From Arcobacter caeni (GTDB lineage Bacteria; Campylobacterota; Campylobacteria; Campylobacterales; Arcobacteraceae): a stretch of DNA of 64,000 bases. Where the stretch lies: the NCBI RefSeq assembly GCF_003063245.1, contig NZ_MUXE01000002.1, positions 62,001 through 126,000 of the forward strand. The letters run 5' to 3'. Position numbers and translations under genes: made by a program. The notes beneath the pieces are model-generated. The model had not been told where the DNA came from. It saw nothing but the letters and a program-made list of their open reading frames with translations, and ran no database searches. Position 1 is the stretch's first letter, and each line of letters opens with the position of its first letter. This document shows, piece after piece, positions 44,623 through 51,528 of this stretch.

Positions 44623-45588
44623 TTAACTAATTTTCATTTTTTCTTCTTTAGTACTATTTATTAAAGAGCCTAATCTTTTTCTTTTCTGATTTTTCCATCT
44701 ATTTCCTAATTCTTGCATCTCTTCCTCATAAATAGCAAGATTTGTATTAATATCCTTTTTTAATGAATCAATTACTTTTCTGTAAAATTTAACTATATCT
44801 TGTATTAAATCAACGGGTTTTTCTCTACCAGATATTTTAAAAACTTCTGTATTTATTTTCATAAAATAAGGTAATTGTCTCAGCATTAAGTTAGCATCAT
44901 GTTTTAATTTTGCTTTTTTATTTTCTTTACCATCACTTTTTAAATCCCAAGCAGCTTGACAAACTCTATAGCATTCTTTACTTCCTCTGTTTGCGCTTGC
45001 TTTTTCATTTTTTGCTTCTTCTTGTTCACTTACTTCTCTATAGCTTAAATAAGAGCTCATAATACAATTTCCTGGACAGAGCTTTCCTGTTTGTGTTGTT
45101 TCATAAAAAAATGTTTCAAGTCCAATATTTGAGACTTTTTTTACTTCTTTAAAATCATTATCATCCCATCTATAAGGAAGAACAATTAAATCACTACCTA
45201 ATTCTTCATAAAATTTTACATCCATTGCGTTTGAAATTCCACTACCAACACTTACATGAATTTTACTATCAGGAAAATTACTTTTTAAATATTTCAAAAC
45301 TCCAATATCAGAAGCAATATATCCATGTGCTCCCATATGATGGTAAGTACTTATTTTCTTCAAGTAAGCTTTCATTTCTAAAGGTGATGGAAAAGTGTTT
45401 ATAACAATTCTAACTTCAGCATTATTTTTATTTGCATAATCAATCATAAGCTGAATGTCTTTATCAGAAGCTTCTGAATCATTTGTTCTTCTGCTCCATC
45501 CTGTTGGACCAACATAAATTGCATCAGCTCCTGCATCTATCGCTGCATAAGCCATATCTAAATTACCAGCTGGTGCTAAGATTTCCAT
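44623..45588 (-). CDS. U32-family (UbiU-like) protein, copy A
   Basis: 321 residues. Typical U32 start MEILAPAGNLDMAYAAIDAG with DAIYVGPTGWSRR. Four cysteines (LCPGNCIMSS and KECYRVCQ) can hold a 4Fe-4S cluster, as in UbiU, UbiV and RlhA. Those relatives hydroxylate without O2, or hydroxylate rRNA; 'peptidase U32' is the older name. It is a paralogue of the 47631 gene. Not seen as part of any standard pqq operon I know. Fourteen bases after the aminotransferase gene. Confidence 0.8.
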   Translation of the reverse strand: MEILAPAGNLDMAYAAIDAGADAIYVGPTGWSRRTNDSEASDKDIQLMIDYANKNNAEVRIVINTFPSPLEMKAYLKKISTYHHMGAHGYIASDIGVLKYLKSNFPDSKIHVSVGSGISNAMDVKFYEELGSDLIVLPYRWDDNDFKEVKKVSNIGLETFFYETTQTGKLCPGNCIMSSYLSYREVSEQEEAKNEKASANRGSKECYRVCQAAWDLKSDGKENKKAKLKHDANLMLRQLPYFMKINTEVFKISGREKPVDLIQDIVKFYRKVIDSLKKDINTNLAIYEEEMQELGNRWKNQKRKRLGSLINSTKEEKMKIS

Positions 45589-45602
45589 AATTTTCTCCTT
45601 TT

Positions 45603-46520
45603 TTATAATATGTATGTTAAATATTTATTATATTTTAAAGTATTTCCATAAATTAAATTAAAATATGCCTTTTGTATTTTCTTTGTGATTTTTCCTGTTT
45701 GTGAATTATTTATAACTCTATTGTCAATTTCATAAAAAGGTGTAATCTCAGCAGCTGTTCCTGTAGAAAAAGCTTCGTCACAAATGTATACTTCATCTCT
45801 TGTAATATTTCTTCTTCGAACTTTAATACCCATATTTTTAGCTAATTTTATAACTGTATCTTGTGTAATTGATTCTAGTGAATTATCATTTGGTGGAGTA
45901 ATTAAAGTTTTATTTCTTACCATAAAAAAACATTCTCCACTAGCTTCTGCAATAAATCCATTGTCATCTAATAATAAAGCTACATCATATCCACAATCTA
46001 AAGCTTCTTTTTTTGACATTTGAGAGTTTAAATAATTTGATACAGCTTTTGCTTTTGACATGGTTGAATTAATAGAATTTCTTCTAAAAGATGATATTTT
46101 TGCTTTTATACCAGTTTTTAATCCATCTTTATCGATAAGACTACTCCATTCCCAAGCGATAATAGAAAATCTTACTTTGCATTCACTTGGTAATATTCCT
46201 AAATTTCCATCTGCATAATAAATAATAGGTCTTATATAAATATTATTTTTAAATTCATTTTTTTTAATAAGAGTTACAATTGCATCTTTAATTTCCTTAT
46301 ATGAATAAGGACTATCAATCATTACTATTTTTGCAGAATCTAATAATCTTTTTATATGTTTTTTAAGCCTAAATATTGCTAAACCATTTTTTGTTTTATA
46401 TGCTCTGATACCTTCAAAAACACCATTTCCATAATGTAATGTATGAGTTGTTATATGAATATTTGCATCTTCCCATTTTAAAAGTTTGCCATCCATCCAT
46501 ATATATTTAGCAGTTTGCAT
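45603..46520 (-). CDS. class IV aminotransferase (branched-chain-type)
   Basis: 305 residues from the ATG at 46520 (a TTG at 46532 is possible). It resembles IlvE: HTLHYGNGVFEGIRAYKT, the PLP lysine in SKAKAVSNYLNS, AEASGECFFMV and DEAFSTGTAAEITP. It is placed between pqqE2 and U32 copy A with a 14-base overlap, so it is probably not the housekeeping IlvE. What it transaminates in a quinone-cofactor setting is unknown; PqqE-type chemistry does not require it. Confidence 0.82.
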   Translation of the reverse strand: MQTAKYIWMDGKLLKWEDANIHITTHTLHYGNGVFEGIRAYKTKNGLAIFRLKKHIKRLLDSAKIVMIDSPYSYKEIKDAIVTLIKKNEFKNNIYIRPIIYYADGNLGILPSECKVRFSIIAWEWSSLIDKDGLKTGIKAKISSFRRNSINSTMSKAKAVSNYLNSQMSKKEALDCGYDVALLLDDNGFIAEASGECFFMVRNKTLITPPNDNSLESITQDTVIKLAKNMGIKVRRRNITRDEVYICDEAFSTGTAAEITPFYEIDNRVINNSQTGKITKKIQKAYFNLIYGNTLKYNKYLTYIL

Positions 46521-47634
46521 GATTTTTGCCAATAAAATTAATAGAATTATTTCTATTTCTATAAATTAATCCATCATTTGATGTTTCTAGTGCTCTATTT
46601 ATAGTGTCTGTTATTATATTATGATGTTGTGATTTTTCACATACAGGATCAGTTGCATTCATATCATTTGTTAGTGCAAAGGCTTGGCATCTGCATCCTC
46701 CAAAATCTTTTTCTTTTTCATTACAAGTTCTACAAGGCTCGCTCATCCAAGAATCACCTCTGAAATAATTAAAAGAATTTGATCTATTCCAAATCTCTTC
46801 TAAAGAATAATCTTTTACATTTGGAAATTTAAGAGGAAGAGTATTTGCCATATTACATGGAAGAGCATCTCCTTCTGGGTTTATAGTTAAAAAAGTAGTT
46901 CCCCAACCATTCATACAAGCTTTTGGTCTTACTTCATAATAATCTGGTACAACAAAATATACTTTCATTTTATTGTTTTTATTTTCTCTGTAAGTGTGGG
47001 TTATTTTTCTTGCTTTTTCAATTTGTTCTTTTGAGGGTAATAATTTATCTATATTTTCTAATGCCCAACCATAATATTGAACATTTGCTAATTCTAAATA
47101 ATTTGCCCCTACATCATTTGCATATTCAATTATTTTATCAACATGGTCAATATTTAGCTTATGAATGGTTGAGTTAATAATTAGTTGAATACCTTCTTTT
47201 TTAACTTCTTTTATAAAATTTTGTTTTTGCTCGTAGGCTGTTTTATTATTAGTAAGTAATGTAATTATATCTTTATCATGAGATTGAATACCAATTTGAA
47301 CTGTTTTTAAACCAGCTTCTTTTAATTTTTGAACAATTCCAATAGGAGCACTTACTCCTGATGTGATTAAATTTGTATAAAATCCTAAATCATTGGCTTT
47401 TTTAACCAATTCAGGTAAATCCTTATTTAATAAAGGTTCTCCACCTGAAAAACCAATCTGAACAGCTCCCATTTCTCTTGCTTGTTCCATTACTCTAAAC
47501 CAATCTTCTTTTTGCATTTTGTCATCAATCTTTGCAAAATCAAGTTGATTGTAACAATAAGGACATTCTAAAGGACATTTATGAGTTAATTCTAACAATA
47601 TCCATAATGGTGGTTTGGTTTTAATTTCATTCAT
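46507..47634 (-). CDS. pqqE: second PqqE-type radical SAM enzyme
   Basis: 375 residues, clearly paralogous to the pqqE at 42578, with C20-x3-C24-x2-C27 (KCPLECPYCY) and all auxiliary-cluster cysteines kept (KACMNGWG, LPCNMANT, EPCRTCNEKEKDFGGCRC, DPVC). The C-terminal tail is longer and different, ending in NHANC. All catalytic parts are intact, so it should still crosslink PqqA or a similar peptide. It overlaps the upstream U32 gene by 4 bases. No second pqqA or pqqD is nearby. Confidence 0.9.
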   Translation of the reverse strand: MNEIKTKPPLWILLELTHKCPLECPYCYNQLDFAKIDDKMQKEDWFRVMEQAREMGAVQIGFSGGEPLLNKDLPELVKKANDLGFYTNLITSGVSAPIGIVQKLKEAGLKTVQIGIQSHDKDIITLLTNNKTAYEQKQNFIKEVKKEGIQLIINSTIHKLNIDHVDKIIEYANDVGANYLELANVQYYGWALENIDKLLPSKEQIEKARKITHTYRENKNNKMKVYFVVPDYYEVRPKACMNGWGTTFLTINPEGDALPCNMANTLPLKFPNVKDYSLEEIWNRSNSFNYFRGDSWMSEPCRTCNEKEKDFGGCRCQAFALTNDMNATDPVCEKSQHHNIITDTINRALETSNDGLIYRNRNNSINFIGKNHANC

Positions 47635-48608
47635 AGCTTTTTTACACCTTCCATATTTCGATAAGATTTGGCTTTATTCATTAAAACGGCTACTCTTTTT
47701 TGTTTTTGTTTATTCCATTCATATCTTAAGTCTTCTAATTCTTTTGTATAAGAACTTAAATCTTTTATAATTCCATTTTCAATTTGTGTAATTACTTTTT
47801 TATAAAACTTAATAACTTTACAAATAGTTTCAATAGGTCTTTCTCTTCCTGAGATTTTAAAAACTTTTACTCCGCAGTTTATAAAATCAACTAATTGTTC
47901 TTGAATTAAATTTGTATCTTGTTTTAAAATCGATTTAGATTCTTTTGCATTATCGTTTATTTCCCAAGGTACTTGACAAATTCTATAACACTCTTTACTC
48001 CCTCTATTTGCACTTCCATATTCATTTGTTTTTTCTTCTTCTTTAAACCAATCTCTATACTGAAAAAATGAACTCATAATGCAATTTCCTGGGCAAATTT
48101 TGCCTGTTTTAATTGTATTATATAAAAAAGCTTCAAGTGTGATATTTGAGATTTCTTTTATTTTCTCAAATTCATCAGTGTTCCATCTAAAAGGTAAAAC
48201 AATTACATCAGCACCCATTTCTTCAAAAAATTTTACATCTAAAGCATTAGATACTCCTGCTCCAATACTTACATGAATTTGTGTATTTGGAAATTTATCT
48301 CTTAAAAGTTTTACAATACCTACATCTGTTACTATAAAACCAGATGCACCCATATTATGAAATTTTGTAACTTTTTTTATAAAAAGAGCCATTTCAAAAG
48401 GAGTAGGATAGGTATTAACTACAATTTTTATTTTTTTATTGAATTTATTTGCATATTCAATCATTTGTTCTATTTCATCATCGTTTACTTCTGATTCCAT
48501 AGGTCTTCTACTCCAACCTTTAGGACCGGCATATACAGCATCTGCTCCAGCATCAATTGCAGCTATTGCCATTTCTAAACTTCCTGCTGGAGCTAGAATT
48601 TCAGTCAT
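47631..48608 (-). CDS. U32-family (UbiU-like) protein, copy B
   Basis: 325 residues, paralogue of the 44623 protein: TEILAPAGSLEMAIAAIDAG, YAGPKGWSRRPME, then KICPGNCIMSS and KECYRICQVPW with the same four cysteines. It overlaps the UbiV-like gene by 8 bases and pqqE2 by 4, so stoichiometric production with both is likely. An O2-independent hydroxylase role is inferred from UbiU. Confidence 0.8.
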   Translation of the reverse strand: MTEILAPAGSLEMAIAAIDAGADAVYAGPKGWSRRPMESEVNDDEIEQMIEYANKFNKKIKIVVNTYPTPFEMALFIKKVTKFHNMGASGFIVTDVGIVKLLRDKFPNTQIHVSIGAGVSNALDVKFFEEMGADVIVLPFRWNTDEFEKIKEISNITLEAFLYNTIKTGKICPGNCIMSSFFQYRDWFKEEEKTNEYGSANRGSKECYRICQVPWEINDNAKESKSILKQDTNLIQEQLVDFINCGVKVFKISGRERPIETICKVIKFYKKVITQIENGIIKDLSSYTKELEDLRYEWNKQKQKRVAVLMNKAKSYRNMEGVKKL

Positions 48609-49518
48609 TACTATCTCTTTTATAATAATCTTGACCTGTTAATCCAAAATAATATCCATTGCATAAACCTTCATGAGCTAAAGCAGATAAAATTTCAATT
48701 TTATCTGTGTAATAAATATCCTCTTTATTTATAGCCTTTTGAATAATCTCTTTATAAATAGCACCTGTTGTTTCTATAAACTCACTACTTTCTCCATGAC
48801 TTTGAATAAGAAAATTCTTGACACCTTTTTCTAATAAATCTACAATATGCTCAGCCATACATAAATCTTTACCACTAATCGTCATTCTTCCTGTATCTTT
48901 CATCGACCATTCACCTTGTTGCCTAGTTAACCAATGGTCTTTACTACATGCAAAACCACAATTACTTTCATCATTACCATTTTGCTCCATAATAAAACAA
49001 GTTTCTGATGCAACAAGTGGAATTTTTCCATGAACAACAAAAGTAGTTTCAATTGGAGTTTCATCTTTTATGAAGATTGATTCTTCAATACTTAACTCAG
49101 GACTTGGTTGTACTCTTGAAACACCATATTTTTGAAGTACTTTTATTGTCTCTATTGTATAGATATTTCCAAATACACCAAAATGAATAGGAATAGTATT
49201 GTTTAAATCTCTTAATAAAAGAAGAACTCCTAGATTATGTACTTCAAAAGCATCAACTTTTAGTTCAATAGCTCTTTTAATAAGCTCTTTCATCCAATCC
49301 ATATCTTTATTTTCAGGTACTGCATAAAGCCTTAGATAACATTTTTTATTTAATTGTTTTAAATAACTAATAGTTTTTTCTAAATCTTCACTATTAGAAC
49401 AAAAATTATTTGGATATAAAGGACATGAAACATCACCCAAATATAAGGCATCATAGGAAGAAATATCTGTTCTTATTAATTGCTCATAATTGCTAATTGT
49501 TGTTGATAGTTCGATCAT
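48601..49518 (-). CDS. U32-family protein with UbiV-type cysteine spacing
   Basis: 305 residues from the ATG at 49518 (GGAG ahead; upstream in-frame starts lack a site). It differs from copies A and B: GKIPLVASETCF begins a C-x12-C-x3-C set (ETCF...NCGFAC), with earlier cysteines near residues 32-40. This is the spacing I recall for the 4Fe-4S site of UbiV. LCNGYYFG near the C-terminus is also UbiV-like. UbiV works as a heterodimer with UbiU in O2-independent quinone ring hydroxylation. First gene of the six-gene operon. Confidence 0.8.
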   Translation of the reverse strand: MIELSTTISNYEQLIRTDISSYDALYLGDVSCPLYPNNFCSNSEDLEKTISYLKQLNKKCYLRLYAVPENKDMDWMKELIKRAIELKVDAFEVHNLGVLLLLRDLNNTIPIHFGVFGNIYTIETIKVLQKYGVSRVQPSPELSIEESIFIKDETPIETTFVVHGKIPLVASETCFIMEQNGNDESNCGFACSKDHWLTRQQGEWSMKDTGRMTISGKDLCMAEHIVDLLEKGVKNFLIQSHGESSEFIETTGAIYKEIIQKAINKEDIYYTDKIEILSALAHEGLCNGYYFGLTGQDYYKRDSND

Positions 49519-49545
49519 TTTAAACTCCAATAATAAATTTATCAA

Positions 49546-49577
49546 ACTTTACTGAAATTTTATAGCGTAAATATAGC
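49546..49577 (-). promoter_or_regulatory. GCTATA-repeat promoter of the U32/pqqE2 operon
   Basis: Minus-strand GCTATA at 49577-49572 and 49566-49561, 11 bp apart; -10-like TAAAGT (49551-49546) starts 15 bases after the start of the nearer one. The -10 is weak (4 of 6). Confidence 0.65.
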
Positions 49578-49607
49578 TATATTTGAGCTATAAAAATCTA
49601 GTAAAAT
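49576..49607 (+). promoter_or_regulatory. GCTATA-repeat promoter of the second pqqC gene
   Basis: GCTATA at 49576 and 49587, 11 bp apart; -10 TAAAAT (49602-49607) starts 15 bases after the start of the second. Its first element overlaps the outermost element of the opposite promoter by 2 bases (TATAGCTATA). Confidence 0.7.
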
Positions 49608-49638
49608 TCTAAAATATGATTAGAAAAGAGGATAGATT

Positions 49639-50373
49639 ATGAATAATGGTTATTCTAAAAAAGAGTTTGAAATGAAATTGCGAGAGATGGAATATATGTA
49701 TCACCTTTATCATCCTTTTCAACAAAAAATGAATAGTGGAAATTTTACAAAACGCCAAATGCAAGGTTGGGTTGCAAATAGATTTTATTATCAATATACG
49801 ATACCTACAAAAGATTTAGCAATAATATCTAATAATCCTCCCATAGAACATAGAAGATTATGGATTCAAAGAGTAAAGACTCATATTAAACCAAATGGTG
49901 CATTAGATGCGTGGCTTGATTTAGGCGTTGCAGTAGGACTTAGTAAAGATGATTTATTATCTTTTAAATATGTTCTTCCAGGAGTAAAATTTGCAATTGA
50001 TGCTTATTTAAATTATACAAAAAGATCAGGATGGGAAGAATCAGTAGCTTCTTCTCTTAGTGAAATGTTTGCTATTAAACTTCATAAGTTAAGATTAGAT
50101 ACTTGGCCATTATTATATCCATGGATAGATGAAAATGCTTTGCTTTATTTTAAAAAAAGATTAAATGATACACCAAAAGACAATATCCATGCTTTAGATA
50201 TTGTATTAAATCATTTTAATACTTATGAATTACAGAAAGAAGTATTCAAAATCTTAAAATTTAAATTAGATGTTTTATGGACAATGCTAGATTATATGTA
50301 TTTAGCATATGAGTTAAATAAAGAGCCTTATTTTAACATTAAAAACTCAAATACTAAATATCTTATAGAATAA
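49639..50373 (+). CDS. second, divergent PqqC-type protein
   Basis: 244 residues. Kept from PqqC: YHLYHP (Tyr-His pair), [11 protein letters not shown], a His at the DHD position (now RVKTHIKPNG), LHKLRLDTWP (His and Arg), YFKKRL and LKFKLDVLW (Lys). Changed: the third residue after the first His is Tyr instead of His, the two acidic residues around the middle His are lost, and APQIHQ is AIKLHK. It may therefore catalyse a related reaction or use another oxidant. It is transcribed away from the U32 operon from a shared regulatory gap. Confidence 0.85.
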   Translation: MNNGYSKKEFEMKLREMEYMYHLYHPFQQKMNSGNFTKRQMQGWVANRFYYQYTIPTKDLAIISNNPPIEHRRLWIQRVKTHIKPNGALDAWLDLGVAVGLSKDDLLSFKYVLPGVKFAIDAYLNYTKRSGWEESVASSLSEMFAIKLHKLRLDTWPLLYPWIDENALLYFKKRLNDTPKDNIHALDIVLNHFNTYELQKEVFKILKFKLDVLWTMLDYMYLAYELNKEPYFNIKNSNTKYLIE

Positions 50374-50380
50374 AATAGAA

Positions 50381-50821
50381 TTATTTTCTAGTGGTATATT
50401 CTAAAATTTTTACTATTTGAGAAGTATTTGTTGCCCATGCTAAAGATGCTGCATCTACTTCTTTTAGTGGGTGAATTAATTCTTCAGAATGAAGAGTAAT
50501 ATATGGCTTGTTTAGTGCTGTGCAAATTCCTGCATCGAATGCTACATTCCATTGTTTATATTTTTCTCCAAATCTAATAATTACTATATCTGCTTTTTGA
50601 ATTAGAGTTTTTGTTCTTAGTACATTAATTTTAGCACTTTTATGGTCTTTCCAAAATGCTTTATTCTCTTCTCCTAAAATATTTCCAGCATTATCAGAAG
50701 CTTCATGATCATTTATTGCAGATAAAAAAGTAATTGGTAACATTAGCTCATTACATCCATTAATTATTTCATCTCTCCATTCAGAGTGAATTTCTCCCGA
50801 AAGATATATTGTGTAATTCAT
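50381..50821 (-). CDS. YtoQ-family protein
   Basis: 146 residues beginning MNYTIYLSGEIHSEWRDEI, with FLSAINDHEASDNAG and DIVIIRFGEKYKQWNVAFDAG, the YtoQ pattern (nucleoside 2-deoxyribosyltransferase-like fold). Function unknown. It follows the response regulator gene on the same strand by 47 bases and may share its transcript. Confidence 0.82.
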   Translation of the reverse strand: MNYTIYLSGEIHSEWRDEIINGCNELMLPITFLSAINDHEASDNAGNILGEENKAFWKDHKSAKINVLRTKTLIQKADIVIIRFGEKYKQWNVAFDAGICTALNKPYITLHSEELIHPLKEVDAASLAWATNTSQIVKILEYTTRK

Positions 50822-50868
50822 ATTAGTCCTTTTAAAAATATTTATTGTAAAGATTGTTTGTATAAAAT

Positions 50869-51528
50869 CTATTCAGGTCTTTCTATCATATATCCGCTTC
50901 CTCTAATATTTTTTATAAAATCCTCTTTTAATACAGTTTTTACTCTATTAACTTCAGCTCTAATAGTTGCATTATCAATATAATCATCATTCCAAACATA
51001 CTCTCTAAACATATCATATTGCACAACTAAACTTCTATTTAGAGCTAAAAGTTCTATTATTTGAAGTTGTCTTTTTGGCAAAATATGAGGTTCATTATTA
51101 AATAATAGAGTCATATTTTCAGAATCGAAACTATAATGTTTTGATAATCTTTTATGCCTTTGAGGAACTATTCTTGTTTTTAAAATTTTATTAATTCTTA
51201 AAGTTAATTCTTTTAAATGAAATGGCTTTTTCAAATAATCAAAACAACCTAAATCAAAAGCCCTTGAAATATCTTCAATATCAATAAGTGCTGAAATATA
51301 AATAGTTGGAATCATTCTTTTTTGTTCATGCATTTTTTCTAAAATAGTAAAACCATCAATATCTGGAAGATTTATATCTAAAATCAATAAATCAAATTTT
51401 TCTTTTTCTAAAATATCCAACGATTCACTACCTGTTTTTACACTTTTTATTGCATGTCCTGTTGAAATGATATATTCTGTTATCATTTCATTTAGCATAA
51501 CATCGTCTTCTACTAATAATATTTTCAT
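50869..51528 (-). CDS. OmpR/PhoB-type response regulator, candidate PQQ-regulon controller
   Basis: 219 residues: receiver domain with E7-D8-D9 and phosphorylation site D51 (DLLILDINLPDIDG), KKPFHLKELTLRINK, then a winged helix with LLALNRSLVVQYDMFREYVW and a DNA-recognition end VLKEDFIKNIRGSGYMI. It overlaps the FIST kinase gene by 4 bases. PhoB-class proteins bind 11-bp direct repeats. This gene lies in the middle of nine promoters with 11-bp GCTATA repeats, so it is the best candidate to bind them; inference. Confidence 0.9.
   Translation of the reverse strand: MKILLVEDDVMLNEMITEYIISTGHAIKSVKTGSESLDILEKEKFDLLILDINLPDIDGFTILEKMHEQKRMIPTIYISALIDIEDISRAFDLGCFDYLKKPFHLKELTLRINKILKTRIVPQRHKRLSKHYSFDSENMTLLFNNEPHILPKRQLQIIELLALNRSLVVQYDMFREYVWNDDYIDNATIRAEVNRVKTVLKEDFIKNIRGSGYMIERPE

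Noticed and set aside
48439-48642. Plus-strand frames inside the U32 genes
   Set aside because: They are opposite-strand shadows of well-conserved minus-strand genes and have no ribosome sites or family motifs.
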